Shown here: positions 22,729 through 31,589 of the stretch, one piece after another
Position numbering within the stretch: the first letter of the stretch is position 1
Layout of the letters: each line of letters begins with the position of its first letter
DNA from: Agrobacterium vitis
GTDB lineage: Bacteria > Pseudomonadota > Alphaproteobacteria > Rhizobiales > Rhizobiaceae
Assembly: GCF_013337045.2 (NCBI RefSeq)
Contig: NZ_CP118260.1
Coordinates: forward strand, 372,001-436,000
Length of the DNA stretch: 64,000 bases
Direction of reading: 5' to 3'
Program-made: the position numbers and the translations under genes
Notes under the pieces: generated by a model
What the model was told of the DNA's origin: nothing
Databases searched by the model: none
The model's input: only the letters and a program-made list of their open reading frames with translations

Positions 22729-24316
22729 GATGCGTGCCTCCTGCCAACTGACCCGGCTGAAGCTGTCGCCCGCCCATCATCAGGCCGATCTGCTCGATAT
22801 CGGTGCTGTCATTCTCGACGATGCCCATGATCCGGCCTTCGTAAAGCACGGCGATGCGGTCGGAGAGGTTCAGCAATTCTTCAAGCTCCTCCGAGATCAG
22901 TAGGATACCGGCGCCTGCATTGCGCAGGTCAACGATATAGCGCAGCATGGTGTTGATCGCCCCGACATCCAGCCCCCGGCTGGGATAGGCGGCGACCAGA
23001 ATTTTCGTGGCGATCCGCATTTCGCGCCGCGCCACCAGCCTTTGCTGGTTGCCACCCGATAGATTGCGGATTGGCATGGCGAAATCCGGGATGGCGACCT
23101 CTGCGACGCTGGCAATGCTGCGGGCCAGCGCCTTGGCGGCGGAGGGGCGAAACAGTCCGCCAACAGTGACCGGCGGTTTGCCATATTCGCGCATCACGGC
23201 ATTGACGGTGATCGACAGCCCCGGTGCCAAGCCGCTTTGTAGCCGGTCTTCCGGGATATGGCCGATGCCGCGCCGCACGAAATCAGCGGCATTTGCGGGA
23301 CCAACCGCTTCGCCGTCGATTTCGATGGTGCCGGAAGCGATGGGCCGCGTGCCGGTCAGGACCTGCGACAGTTCACGTTGGCCATTGCCTGCTACCCCGG
23401 CAATCCCGAGGATTTCGCCTGCACGCAGATCAAGGGAAATATCGTGCAAGGTCTGGCGTCCGCTATCGTCCAGCGCCGTCACTGTGCTGACCCGCATGAC
23501 AGGAGCAGACGATAGCGCGGCGGCACCCTGCGGACGGCCCCGCATGTCGGCCAGCACGATATCGCGCCCGACCATCAGCCGCGCCAGCTTGGCCGGGCTG
23601 CAATCGGCGGAAAGCTCGGTGCCGACCTTTTGCCCGCCGCGCAGGATCGTCACCCGGTCGGAAATTTCCAGCACTTCATCGAGCTTATGGGAGATGAAGA
23701 TCACCGCATTGCCGGTGGAGGCGAAATCGCGCAAGGCCTTGAACAGCTCGCGTGCTTCAAGCGGTGTGAGGACGGCGGTTGGCTCATCAAGGATCAGCAC
23801 GCGAGCCTTGCGGGCGAGAACCCGCAGGATCTCCACCCGCTGCTGTTCACCTGTCGAAAGCTCGGTGATCCGCGCCGAAGGCTTGACCTGAAGATTGAAC
23901 CTGGCCGCAAGCTCTGCGGTGCGTTCCTCCAGAACCGAGGCTGAGGCACGGCGTGGCGTATCGCTCCAGCCGAGATGAATGTTTTCCGCCACGGTGAAGG
24001 CATTCACCAGCTTGAAATGCTGGTGGATCATGCCGATGCCTGCGGCAATCGCCTGTTGCGGCCCGGTAAATTGCCTTGCATAGCCGTCGATGATGATCTC
24101 GCCCGCATCCGGTTGGTAAATGCCGGTCAGGATATTCATCAGTGTCGATTTTCCAGCGCCATTTTCCCCCAGCAGCGCGTGGATTTCACCGGGCATGACT
24201 TCAAGATCGACATCGCGATTGGCGATAACGCCGGGGAAATATTTGGCAATGCCTTTCAACTGGACGAGAGGGGCTGCCCCCGTCGGCACTGTATATTTCG
24301 CAGGATGTTCATTCAT
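22721..24316 (-). CDS. BMP-family ABC transporter ATPase with two nucleotide-binding domains (NupO/YufO-like)
   Basis: A 531-residue double ATPase. Domain 1 has Walker A GENGAGKST, signature LSTGEQQR and Walker B VLILDEPTAVLTP. Domain 2 lacks a normal Walker A but keeps the signature LSGGNQQR and a degenerate Walker B region (ILVAAYPSRGLDVGA), as is usual for this family. ATG 24316 is used; a GTG at 24325 is in frame. It energises the nucleoside/purine-type importer. Confidence 0.9.
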   Translation of the reverse strand: MNEHPAKYTVPTGAAPLVQLKGIAKYFPGVIANRDVDLEVMPGEIHALLGENGAGKSTLMNILTGIYQPDAGEIIIDGYARQFTGPQQAIAAGIGMIHQHFKLVNAFTVAENIHLGWSDTPRRASASVLEERTAELAARFNLQVKPSARITELSTGEQQRVEILRVLARKARVLILDEPTAVLTPLEARELFKALRDFASTGNAVIFISHKLDEVLEISDRVTILRGGQKVGTELSADCSPAKLARLMVGRDIVLADMRGRPQGAAALSSAPVMRVSTVTALDDSGRQTLHDISLDLRAGEILGIAGVAGNGQRELSQVLTGTRPIASGTIEIDGEAVGPANAADFVRRGIGHIPEDRLQSGLAPGLSITVNAVMREYGKPPVTVGGLFRPSAAKALARSIASVAEVAIPDFAMPIRNLSGGNQQRLVARREMRIATKILVAAYPSRGLDVGAINTMLRYIVDLRNAGAGILLISEELEELLNLSDRIAVLYEGRIMGIVENDSTDIEQIGLMMGGRQLQPGQLAGGTHHG

Positions 24317-24347
24317 TCTCGGCACACCGGCATGAGAGACTGCGAAG

Positions 24348-24369
24348 GGCCGGGCATCATCGCCCGGCC
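24348..24369 (-). other. Intercistronic hairpin between binding protein and ATPase genes
   Basis: GGCCGGGC and GCCCGGCC form an 8-bp all-GC stem with a 6-base loop just after the binding-protein stop. There is no T tract. Such hairpins in ABC operons usually stabilise the upstream message and keep the binding protein more abundant than the ATPase. Confidence 0.55.
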
Positions 24370-24389
24370 TCTATATTGCGTCGGGTGCT

Positions 24390-25502
24390 TTAAAGCCCCG
24401 TGACGCCTTCCACCGACCAATCCCAATTATAAAGCTCGAGTTCGGTCATCTTCTGGCCCTTGGCCACCCGCACGGCACCCTTGGCGTCCTTCAATTCGCC
24501 GACAAACGGCGACCAGCCGCCGAGGATTTTCGTGCGCACGTCATCCGCCGCCTTGCCGACTTCGGCGGGAACCTTGGCTCCCCAGGTATCGCGGTCAACG
24601 CCAGCGCCCATCGCGAAGATGCTTTCCGAAGGCGACCATTCGCCTGCCAGCCGCTTGCGCACCTGATCGATATAGAACTCCTTGAAGTCTATAATGATCG
24701 AGGACACATAGGAATTGGGGCCATAGCGGCGGATGTCGGTGTTCCACATCGCAGCCCAGACGCCGCGTTTTTCAGCAACCTGGAGATAGGCGGCTTCATC
24801 CATGATGCCGAACAGGAAGTCACAGCCATTGTCGATCAGCGCGGTGCCAGCCTGGGCTGCGGCCTGCGGATCAAACCAGGAATTGATGGTGATGGTCTGG
24901 CAGGTGGCATTGGGGTTGACGGTGCGCGCCCCCATCAGGAAGGCATTGGTCGAGGCATAGACCGAGGCAACCGGGAAGGAGGCGACGTAACCGAGTTTGC
25001 CGGTTTTCGACAGATGCCCGGCGGCGACGCCGACCACATAGGTCGGATACCAATGGGCCATGTAGTACCAGCCGAGATTGTCCATCGTCACATGGCCATT
25101 GCATTCCATGAAGGCGGTGTCTTTGGCGCGGCGCACCACGTCATGCAGGAAGTCGCCTGTCGAGGACGTGTCGAAGATCATATTCGCGCCTTCCGACACG
25201 AATTGCCGATAGGTGCGGGTGGCATCCGCTGAATAGGGGACGTTCTCGACCTCGAGGATCTTCTTCAGCTTGGGGAATTTTTCCTTTACGGCGATAACAC
25301 CCTGATGGTGCGACCAGGTCCAGCCTTCATCCGTCACCGGGCCGACATGGCCGAAGCCGATCACGGCGTCCTCTTCCTTTATAGCAGGCAAGGCACTTGC
25401 GGCTGCGGCGGTGCGCAACATGCCGGGAAGCGCCAGCGAGGCGCTGCCGGCTGCTGCCATGTTGAGAAAGCCGCGACGGGAAAGGCTGCGCAGGTCGATC
25501 AT
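24390..25502 (-). CDS. BMP-family ABC transporter substrate-binding protein (Tat signal)
   Basis: A 370-residue BmpA/Med-family binding protein. Its N-terminus is a twin-arginine signal (SRRGFLNMAAAG, arginines 9 and 10) followed by a hydrophobic stretch ending near AAAAS. The mature domain has IGFGHVGPVTDEGWTWSHHQG and FDTSSTGDF. Family members bind nucleosides, purines and similar ligands. ATG 25502 has GGGGG five bases upstream, better than the in-frame ATG at 25514. First gene of the leftward operon 25502-18476. Confidence 0.9.
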   Translation of the reverse strand: MIDLRSLSRRGFLNMAAAGSASLALPGMLRTAAAASALPAIKEEDAVIGFGHVGPVTDEGWTWSHHQGVIAVKEKFPKLKKILEVENVPYSADATRTYRQFVSEGANMIFDTSSTGDFLHDVVRRAKDTAFMECNGHVTMDNLGWYYMAHWYPTYVVGVAAGHLSKTGKLGYVASFPVASVYASTNAFLMGARTVNPNATCQTITINSWFDPQAAAQAGTALIDNGCDFLFGIMDEAAYLQVAEKRGVWAAMWNTDIRRYGPNSYVSSIIIDFKEFYIDQVRKRLAGEWSPSESIFAMGAGVDRDTWGAKVPAEVGKAADDVRTKILGGWSPFVGELKDAKGAVRVAKGQKMTELELYNWDWSVEGVTGL

Positions 25503-25868
25503 TGGAACCCCCATATGTTTTTGTTGAACTGGTTTTGTCGAACTCTACCGGTTGGAAAGCGGCGATCCGCATCCACCTGCCGTCCTTTCTGACGCAACAA
25601 CCGTGCCAGATGGTGACGTTCAACGGCCGATGCTTCAGCATCGACATTGGTAGGACGACGTCATACACGCTGGGTTGTTCACCGCGCTGATGTTCACCCC
25701 ATTCCAATCGGCTTTGACCTTTTCAAAACGCTGGTGTTCCGCATAGTCGAAAAAAATCGATCAAGACGATGCGTAAAAGGCAACATCTAGGCTGAAGAAA
25801 ATGCTTGTAAGCCTGCTTCTCCTGACGCTAGACTGAATAAAAATCAGGCATGCACAAGATTTAATCTT
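25503..25868. other. Divergent control region of the purine-type cluster
   Basis: About 366 bases between the leftward transporter operon and the rightward Rieske operon. It should hold both promoters and the target of the cluster's LysR protein. I saw no purine-riboswitch core and no confident operator; the A-rich stretch 25748-25800 is the likeliest rightward promoter area. Confidence 0.4.
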
Positions 25869-25964
25869 ATGCGTTTGAAACGGTCAATCGGAGACGAAAT
25901 ATTGCGCAGGATTGAGCCTGAGGTTGAGCCGAAAAATGATGTACCAGCAATGGTGGATCTGTGA
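25869..25964 (+). CDS. Possible 31-residue small ORF coupled to the next gene
   Basis: ATG 25869 opens a 31-codon frame (begins MRLKRSIGDEILRRIEPEV) whose TGA overlaps the next ATG as TGATG. There is no clear ribosome-binding site and no known family. The overlap is the only support, so this may be a leader peptide or chance. Confidence 0.25.
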   Translation: MRLKRSIGDEILRRIEPEVEPKNDVPAMVDL

Positions 25965-26197
25965 TGAGCCTGACGGTCAATCTGGTGTTCGAGGGAAATT
26001 TCAACTGCCAAAGCTTCCTGAGTTTTGCCCGCCATCGCGCTGGCAGGCTTGATATCGGCATTGATGTCGAGGCTTGCAGCGAAAACCGCGTTGCGGTTTG
26101 CGTCATCGGGCAGGAGGCCTTGGTCGATATGTTTGAAATGGCCTGTAGCCTCGGCCCGGCAGACTGCATCGTGTGGGATGTCCGGCGGCTTTCGTGA
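25964..26197 (+). CDS. Acylphosphatase-fold small protein without catalytic residues
   Basis: A 77-residue protein. Its pattern fits the acylphosphatase fold: V-x-L-V-F-x-G at the start, SFLSFARHRAGRLDI for the first helix, VAVCVIG for the central strand, and LGPADCIVWDV for the closing G-P-x-x-x-x-V segment (G64-P65). The catalytic arginine of the family motif GxVQGVxFR is replaced (G11...F18-L19), and the catalytic asparagine falls at about A37. It is therefore probably not an enzyme but a binding or assembly protein. GGTGG precedes ATG 25964 (GTG 25961 is alternative). It lies 52 bp upstream of the Rieske gene in the same operon. Homology is inferred by eye. Confidence 0.5.
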   Translation: MSLTVNLVFEGNFNCQSFLSFARHRAGRLDIGIDVEACSENRVAVCVIGQEALVDMFEMACSLGPADCIVWDVRRLS

Positions 26198-26249
26198 TGG
26201 CACAGGTTTGAGAGTGCGAGACAGGCAGTTTTTGAAAGGTGAAGGGGTC

Positions 26250-26942
26250 ATGAGCATTGAAAAAGCATGGGTGCCGGTGGCACTGTCTTCATCTATCGAG
26301 CCTGGAACCTCGGCTGGCGCTGTCGTTGATGGTGCGGAGATCGTCATCTGGCGCGATGCCAAGGGGGCAGTGCATGTCTGGGAAGACCGCTGTCCGCATC
26401 GCGGTATGCGGATGAGCTTTGGCTTCGTGCGGGGTGACCATATTGCCTGCCTCTACCACGGGTGGTCCTACGATACGGCGGGACAATGCACCCATATTCC
26501 AGCGCATCCCGATCTGGATGTGCCGAAGACCATCCGGGTGACGACCTATGCCGCCGAGGAGCGCCATGGCGTGATCTGGACAGCGCTTGCCGATCGTGCC
26601 GACGTGGCCAGCATCCCGGATCTTGGCTTGGGCTTAAGCGTGCGCAGCCTTTATGCAGATTGCACATTGCAACAGGCCATGAATGTGCTGAAGGAAGCGC
26701 AACTCCCCACCAAAAAGGGAATTTTGCCCGCACATTTTGAGGTTATTGCCGCCAATGCCTGGCGGCTTGAGGCTGGCGATCTGCGTGTCGCCGTAGCGGT
26801 TCAGGCGGTCTCCGCCGGAAGGCTTGCCCTCCATCTGGTGACAGATGCTGCGTCGGCGGCATCTAGGCCGACGCTTGCCCGTTGGGCAGAGGCCCTGCGC
26901 CTGACACTTGAGGCACCCTCCGCCTTGGCGCAGGTGGCCTGA
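26250..26942 (+). CDS. Stand-alone Rieske [2Fe-2S] protein
   Basis: A 230-residue protein with an oxygenase-type Rieske domain in residues 5-110. Cluster ligands are C48-x-H50 (DRCPHRG) and C67-x-x-H70 (CLYHGWSYD), 16 residues apart. The remaining 120 residues have no mononuclear iron site, and there is no flavin or plant-type ferredoxin domain. It thus holds exactly what the two Rieske-less subunits in this cluster lack and should pass electrons to them. GAAGGGG before ATG 26250 supports the start; the frame is open upstream only as a shadow of the preceding gene. It overlaps the GST-like gene (TGATG). Confidence 0.85.
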   Translation: MSIEKAWVPVALSSSIEPGTSAGAVVDGAEIVIWRDAKGAVHVWEDRCPHRGMRMSFGFVRGDHIACLYHGWSYDTAGQCTHIPAHPDLDVPKTIRVTTYAAEERHGVIWTALADRADVASIPDLGLGLSVRSLYADCTLQQAMNVLKEAQLPTKKGILPAHFEVIAANAWRLEAGDLRVAVAVQAVSAGRLALHLVTDAASAASRPTLARWAEALRLTLEAPSALAQVA

Positions 26943-27574
26943 TGTCTGCGATCACGCTTTACAATTACGATCTGGACGAAAACTGCTACCGGGTGCGGCT
27001 GCTGCTGTCCTGTCTTGGGATGGCCTATGAAACCCTTGCTATCGATATGGTGCCGGGCCGGGAGGAACAGACCCCGGCGATGCTGGCGCTCAATCCGCTG
27101 GGGGAGCTTCCGGTGCTGAGGGATGGCGAGCAGGTGCTTTACGGCACGCAGGCCATTCTTGCCCATCTGGCCAGGGCGTATGACCCCTCCGGCACATGGC
27201 TGCCACTCGATCCAGCCATCTTTGGCGGCGTCATGCAATGGACGTTGTTTTCAGTCTCGCCGCTTGGCTGTGCTGTCACGGCCCGGCGGGTGGCGCTGTT
27301 TGGCGGTCCAGGTGATGCCGAAGCACTGAAAGCGTCATCCCGCGCCGCCTTCCGGATCATGGACGACCACATGACGCTGCGCCAGATGGATGGCTGCGAA
27401 TGGTTTGCCGGGGCAGGCCCGACCATTGCCGATCTCGCCCTGTTTCCAAGCTTTGCCCTCAGCCGCGACTACGGCATCGATCACGATGAATTTCCAGCGC
27501 TGCGGCGGTGGATAAGGCGGTTTCGCAGCATCCCCGGTTTCCGGACTATGCCGGGCATACCCGATTATCACTGA
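26942..27574 (+). CDS. Glutathione S-transferase-like protein (NdmE-like by context)
   Basis: A 210-residue protein with an N-terminal thioredoxin-like domain ([19 protein letters not shown], then NPLGELPVL with the cis-proline, and the glutathione-contact area [11 protein letters not shown]) and an all-helical C-terminal domain. It is translationally coupled to the Rieske gene. In the caffeine pathway a GST homologue, NdmE, is needed to hold NdmC and NdmD together; the neighbourhood suggests the same structural role here. A classical detoxifying or isomerising GST is the alternative. Confidence 0.82.
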   Translation: MSAITLYNYDLDENCYRVRLLLSCLGMAYETLAIDMVPGREEQTPAMLALNPLGELPVLRDGEQVLYGTQAILAHLARAYDPSGTWLPLDPAIFGGVMQWTLFSVSPLGCAVTARRVALFGGPGDAEALKASSRAAFRIMDDHMTLRQMDGCEWFAGAGPTIADLALFPSFALSRDYGIDHDEFPALRRWIRRFRSIPGFRTMPGIPDYH

Positions 27575-27627
27575 CGATAGGACAGAGCCGGATCTCACCA
27601 TTCTGTCCATCAGAGGAGTTCATGCCG

Positions 27628-29427
27628 ATGGCTTTAACCCGATTTTCCGTTGCCCCGCTGGCGGGCATGACACGGCACTTGGCAAATGTGGCGTCCGGTC
27701 GCGCCGCGCCTGATCTGGTGATCACCGGTGCCCGCGTTCTCTCGACCTATTCCGAGCGTATTTTGCCTGACAGGGAAATCTGGCTGGCTGGCGGACGGAT
27801 CGCCGCCGTCAAACCGGCGGGCAGCTCGAAAGTTTTGGGCGTGCCGCGCTACGATGCGCAGGGCGGCATTCTTGCGCCGGGTCTGGTCGATCCGCATATC
27901 CATATTGAATCCAGCATGGTCACGGCCTGCGCCTATGCAGAGGCAGCGCTTCTCAACGGTACGACGACGATTTTCTGCGATAGCCACGAGATCGGCAATG
28001 TCATGGATGTGGCCGGTGTCGAGGCGATGTTGGAAGACGCCCGTCATGCGCCACTATCGATTTTTCTCACCGTTCCCTCAACCGTGCCTGCCACCTCACC
28101 GGAGCTGGAAACGGCGGGCGGGGATCTGACAGCGGAAAAGATCGCTGCCCTGTTCGACAGATGGCCGGAAGCGGTGGCGCTGGGTGAGAAGATGGATTTC
28201 GTCCCCGTCACCATGGGCGATGAGCGCGCTCATGCTATTCTGGCCGCGGCGCTTGGCCGGGGCAGGCCAGTTTCCGGGCATGTCTATGGCCGTGAATTCG
28301 TCTCGGCCTATGCCGCATCCGGCGTGACCGATACGCATGAAGCCATCGACCGCGACATTGCCGATGATCTGCTGGAGGCGGGGATCTGGCTGTTCCTGCG
28401 CGGCGGCCCGCCAACCACGCCCTGGCATTCACTGCCGGAGGCGATCCGCACCGTCACCGAGCTTGGCGCTTCGCATAAGCGCATCGCCGTCTGCACCGAC
28501 GACCGCGATGCCGAGGACCTGCTGGCCTTCGGCCTCGACTGGGTGGTGCGCGAGGCACGACGCGCGGGCATGAGCCGGGAGCAGGCCTGGGCCATGGGCT
28601 CGCTGCATGGCGCGACACGGTTTGGTATGGATGGGGAGATCGGCGGGTTGGGCGGCGGTCGCCGGGCCGATCTGGTGCTTTTGAATGACGACCTTGAACC
28701 GGTCAGTACTTGGTATGGCGGTGAACTGGTGGTTGACCACAAAAAGATTACTCCGGTTCTCGATGCCGCCCTTTCCAGCCGCTGGCGCTATCCCGATGCT
28801 GCCTATCACACGGTCAAGCTGCCTGACGTGGTGAAGCTGACGCCAGATCTGCCGAGTAGCAAAGTCATAGCCAACACGATCCGCACTGAATTGCCGGGTA
28901 TCATCCTCGGACACGAGAAGATCGAGCTGGAACCGGCCAATGACTGGGAAACGCATTTTGCCCGCCATGGTCTTTGCTTCGTGACGGTGATCGAACGGCA
29001 CGGCAAATCGCCGGGCAATGTGGCGCATGCGCTTCTTTCCAATTTCGCGCTGAAAAGCGGTGCCGTTGCTTCTTCTGTCGGTCATGACAGCCACAATATC
29101 ATCATCGCCGGTACCAATGAGGCCGATATGCAGGTGGCTTTGCGCGCCATCGAATCCCATCAGGGCGGGGTCTGTGTGGTGCAGGATGGCACGGTGACAG
29201 CCATGGTGCCGCTGCCGGTGGCGGGCCTGATGTCCGACAAGCGGGTGCATGAAGTGGCAGCTGAAGTTCAGGCCTTGAAAGTGGAGTGGGAAAAGGCTGG
29301 CTGCACCATTCCCTATATGGGCTTCAACCTCATCCCGCTGTCGGTGATCCCGGAAATCCGCATTACGGACAAGGGCCTGGTGACGGTGCCGCAAATGGTG
29401 ATCGTGCCGCCCTTCGAGGCGGCGTGA
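27628..29427 (+). CDS. ade: Adenine deaminase
   Basis: A 599-residue metal-dependent deaminase. Family signatures: [16 protein letters not shown] (HxH at residues 90-92), [10 protein letters not shown], a glutamate in [15 protein letters not shown] and the [11 protein letters not shown] metal aspartate. The C-terminal adenine-deaminase domain ([17 protein letters not shown] onward) is present. It converts adenine to hypoxanthine, or an N6-modified analogue. ATG 27628 is preferred because GGAG at 27615-27618 is correctly spaced; ATG 27622 is in frame. A 1-bp overlap couples it to the LysR gene. Confidence 0.9.
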   Translation: MALTRFSVAPLAGMTRHLANVASGRAAPDLVITGARVLSTYSERILPDREIWLAGGRIAAVKPAGSSKVLGVPRYDAQGGILAPGLVDPHIHIESSMVTACAYAEAALLNGTTTIFCDSHEIGNVMDVAGVEAMLEDARHAPLSIFLTVPSTVPATSPELETAGGDLTAEKIAALFDRWPEAVALGEKMDFVPVTMGDERAHAILAAALGRGRPVSGHVYGREFVSAYAASGVTDTHEAIDRDIADDLLEAGIWLFLRGGPPTTPWHSLPEAIRTVTELGASHKRIAVCTDDRDAEDLLAFGLDWVVREARRAGMSREQAWAMGSLHGATRFGMDGEIGGLGGGRRADLVLLNDDLEPVSTWYGGELVVDHKKITPVLDAALSSRWRYPDAAYHTVKLPDVVKLTPDLPSSKVIANTIRTELPGIILGHEKIELEPANDWETHFARHGLCFVTVIERHGKSPGNVAHALLSNFALKSGAVASSVGHDSHNIIIAGTNEADMQVALRAIESHQGGVCVVQDGTVTAMVPLPVAGLMSDKRVHEVAAEVQALKVEWEKAGCTIPYMGFNLIPLSVIPEIRITDKGLVTVPQMVIVPPFEAA

Positions 29428-30377
29428 TGGATGCCTACCGGCTGGGCCTGGTTGCAACGCGCATCCATTATTTCCAGCTGGTGGCGCGGCTGGGCTCGAT
29501 CCGCCAGGCTGCCCTTACCCTCAATGTGGCACCTTCTTCCGTCAGCCGTATCCTGCGCCAATTGGAAGAGGAAATCGGCACGCCATTGTTTGACCGGGTG
29601 CGCCAGCGCCTGAAACTGACCAGCGCCGGTGAATTGCTGCTGTATCACGCCAAAGCATCGCTGTCGGAACTCAGCCGGGCCTGCGCCGAAATCAACGATC
29701 TGCACGGGCTGCACCGAGGCACCGTCTCGGTGGCTGTGGTGGAAAGCGTGGCGCGGGGCCTGTTGCCGGCGGCGCTGGAGGCATTCTGGAGCCGCCATCC
29801 GGCCATTACCGTTGATATCAAGGTCATGGCTTCGCAGCAGGCAGCAAATGCTGTGGCCGAGGGCGAATGTGATCTTGCGGTTATTTTCGACGTGCGCGTG
29901 CCGCGCACTGTGCGCCGCATTGCCAGCGTCTCGCTGCCAATCGGCGTTCTGGCTCTGCCGGATAGCGACATGGCCAAGCGCACGGAAATCAAGCTGTTCG
30001 ATCTTGCCAATCTGCGGGTGATCCTCTCGGATGCCAGCCTGACGCTGGGCGCTTCGGTGGAAGAGGCCTTGAACCGGTCACTGGTGGATCTCTCGCACCG
30101 CTCACGCACCAATTCCATCGGCCTGATGGTGGAATTGGCGAGGCGCAATCTCGGCCTTGTCTTGCAGACCCGGGTCGGCGTGGAACAGGAGTTAGCCGAG
30201 GGTTCGCTGGTCTTCGTGCCGCTCTCCGACAGCCGTTTGCCGAACCGCAAGCTGATGCTGCTATCGCGCTCGGCCAAGGAGATGTCGGATGCGGCCTCGG
30301 CGCTGGGTCGGCTGCTGGAGCAATCGGTCGAACAGCTTGCCCAGGCGGCAGGACAGGCCGCGCGAGAGACATCGTAA
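29427..30377 (+). CDS. LysR-family transcriptional regulator
   Basis: A 316-residue regulator with a winged helix in residues 10-70 (HYFQLVARLGSIRQAALTL, SVSRILRQLEEEI) and an effector domain. ATG 29427 overlaps the adenine-deaminase stop by one base; the longer open frame is a shadow of ade. It resembles the LysR at 10507 in HTH wording and architecture. Being embedded in the cluster, it is the best candidate for controlling the divergent operons from 25503. Confidence 0.9.
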   Translation: MDAYRLGLVATRIHYFQLVARLGSIRQAALTLNVAPSSVSRILRQLEEEIGTPLFDRVRQRLKLTSAGELLLYHAKASLSELSRACAEINDLHGLHRGTVSVAVVESVARGLLPAALEAFWSRHPAITVDIKVMASQQAANAVAEGECDLAVIFDVRVPRTVRRIASVSLPIGVLALPDSDMAKRTEIKLFDLANLRVILSDASLTLGASVEEALNRSLVDLSHRSRTNSIGLMVELARRNLGLVLQTRVGVEQELAEGSLVFVPLSDSRLPNRKLMLLSRSAKEMSDAASALGRLLEQSVEQLAQAAGQAARETS

Positions 30378-30470
30378 CATGTTGCCTTTTGCGCATCACT
30401 TGCGTCGAAAAATGCCGTCTATTCGAAACATGTGCAGTTTGCGAACCTCACTCGGAAACGAGGGATCACC

Positions 30471-30971
30471 ATGAAACCATCATCCGTCGATGCCGTTATC
30501 CGCGGCCTCAAGAAAGCCGGGGTCAGTGTCGTTTGCTACCTGCCCGACTCGCTGTTCAAGGAGCTGTATCCGGCACTCGATGCCGATCCTGATATCCGCA
30601 CCATCCGTGTCACCAATGAGGGCGAGGGGGCAGCAATCTGTGGCGGCGTATTTCTCTCCGGCAAGCGCGCGGCCCTGGTCATGGAAAATTCCGGCCTGCG
30701 GGCTTCCGTTGAACCGCTGGCCCGCATGGGGCTGGGGGCTGGTATTCCGGTTGTCATGCTGATGAGTTATCGCGGCGAACTGGGTGAAAACAACTGGTGG
30801 GCCATTCCCCATGGCATCACCATGGAGCCGGTGCTGAACGCGCTGCGCATTCCCTACCGGGTGGTGCGCGAGGAAGACGAAATCGAGCAATCGATTATCG
30901 ATGCCTATAACTGGTCCTACAATGCCTACTACCACTCGGCCATCGCCCTTGGCGGGAGCATCGTCCGATGA
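30471..30971 (+). CDS. TPP-dependent decarboxylase, alpha (pyrimidine-domain) subunit
   Basis: A 166-residue protein resembling sulfopyruvate/phosphonopyruvate decarboxylase alpha subunits (ComD type). TPP_enzyme_N fold; the cofactor-activating glutamate is E50 or E52 in VTNEGEGAAICGG. AGGGA sits before ATG 30471. It overlaps the beta subunit by ATGA, so the two make one enzyme. Likely substrate is a 2-oxo acid; which one is unknown. This separate-subunit form is less common than the fused form. Confidence 0.83.
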   Translation: MKPSSVDAVIRGLKKAGVSVVCYLPDSLFKELYPALDADPDIRTIRVTNEGEGAAICGGVFLSGKRAALVMENSGLRASVEPLARMGLGAGIPVVMLMSYRGELGENNWWAIPHGITMEPVLNALRIPYRVVREEDEIEQSIIDAYNWSYNAYYHSAIALGGSIVR

Positions 30972-31576
30972 AGCGCTATGATTGCATGAAATTGCTGGCC
31001 GCGCGGCTGGAAAATGAGCTTGTCATTCTCTCGCTCGGGGCCTCCGTCGATGAATGGTATAACGCCGCCCCGCATATGCGCCAGGCCAGCCTGTTTCAGC
31101 AGCAGCTTGGCTGCGTCACGCCGCAGGCCTTCGGGCTGGCAGCCGGGCTTCCGCATCGCCGCATCATCTCGCTCGATACCGATGGCGGCATGATGTTCAA
31201 CCTCGGCATTCTCGCCACCCTTGGCAATGAACAACCGAAAAACCTGCTCATCGTCGTCTGGGACAATGAGTGCTACCAGTCGATTGGTGGCCCGCCGACC
31301 CACACGGCTTTCGGGCGGGTGGATATTGCCGCGATTGCTCGCGGTGCCGGGATCGACAATGCCTTTACCGCCCGCACGCTGGAAGAGTTCGATTCCCATT
31401 GCGAGGCCGGGCTGAAGGCGGATGTTCCCTATATGGTGGTTGCCAAGGTGGCAGGCACCGTGCAGCCGGATATCAAGCGCAAGCATTCGGATGGGCGCGA
31501 GGACAAATATATCTTCGTACGCCATGTCGAGGCCAGCGAGGGCATCGTCATCATGGGGCCGAGCGAGCACAATTGA
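30968..31576 (+). CDS. TPP-dependent decarboxylase, beta (diphosphate-domain) subunit
   Basis: A 202-residue partner subunit (ComE type). The magnesium/TPP motif runs from D70-T-D72-G-G to N100 (WDNECYQS), the standard spacing. It completes the active site with the alpha subunit. The GMC oxidoreductase follows 13 bp later, so an alcohol to acid to decarboxylation sequence is possible. Confidence 0.85.
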   Translation: MKRYDCMKLLAARLENELVILSLGASVDEWYNAAPHMRQASLFQQQLGCVTPQAFGLAAGLPHRRIISLDTDGGMMFNLGILATLGNEQPKNLLIVVWDNECYQSIGGPPTHTAFGRVDIAAIARGAGIDNAFTARTLEEFDSHCEAGLKADVPYMVVAKVAGTVQPDIKRKHSDGREDKYIFVRHVEASEGIVIMGPSEHN

Positions 31577-31589
31577 GGCCGATGTCCCC

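Noticed and set aside
25503..25963. Purine riboswitch in the divergent control region
   Set aside because: I could not find the conserved loop-loop sequences of the guanine/adenine aptamer on either strand.
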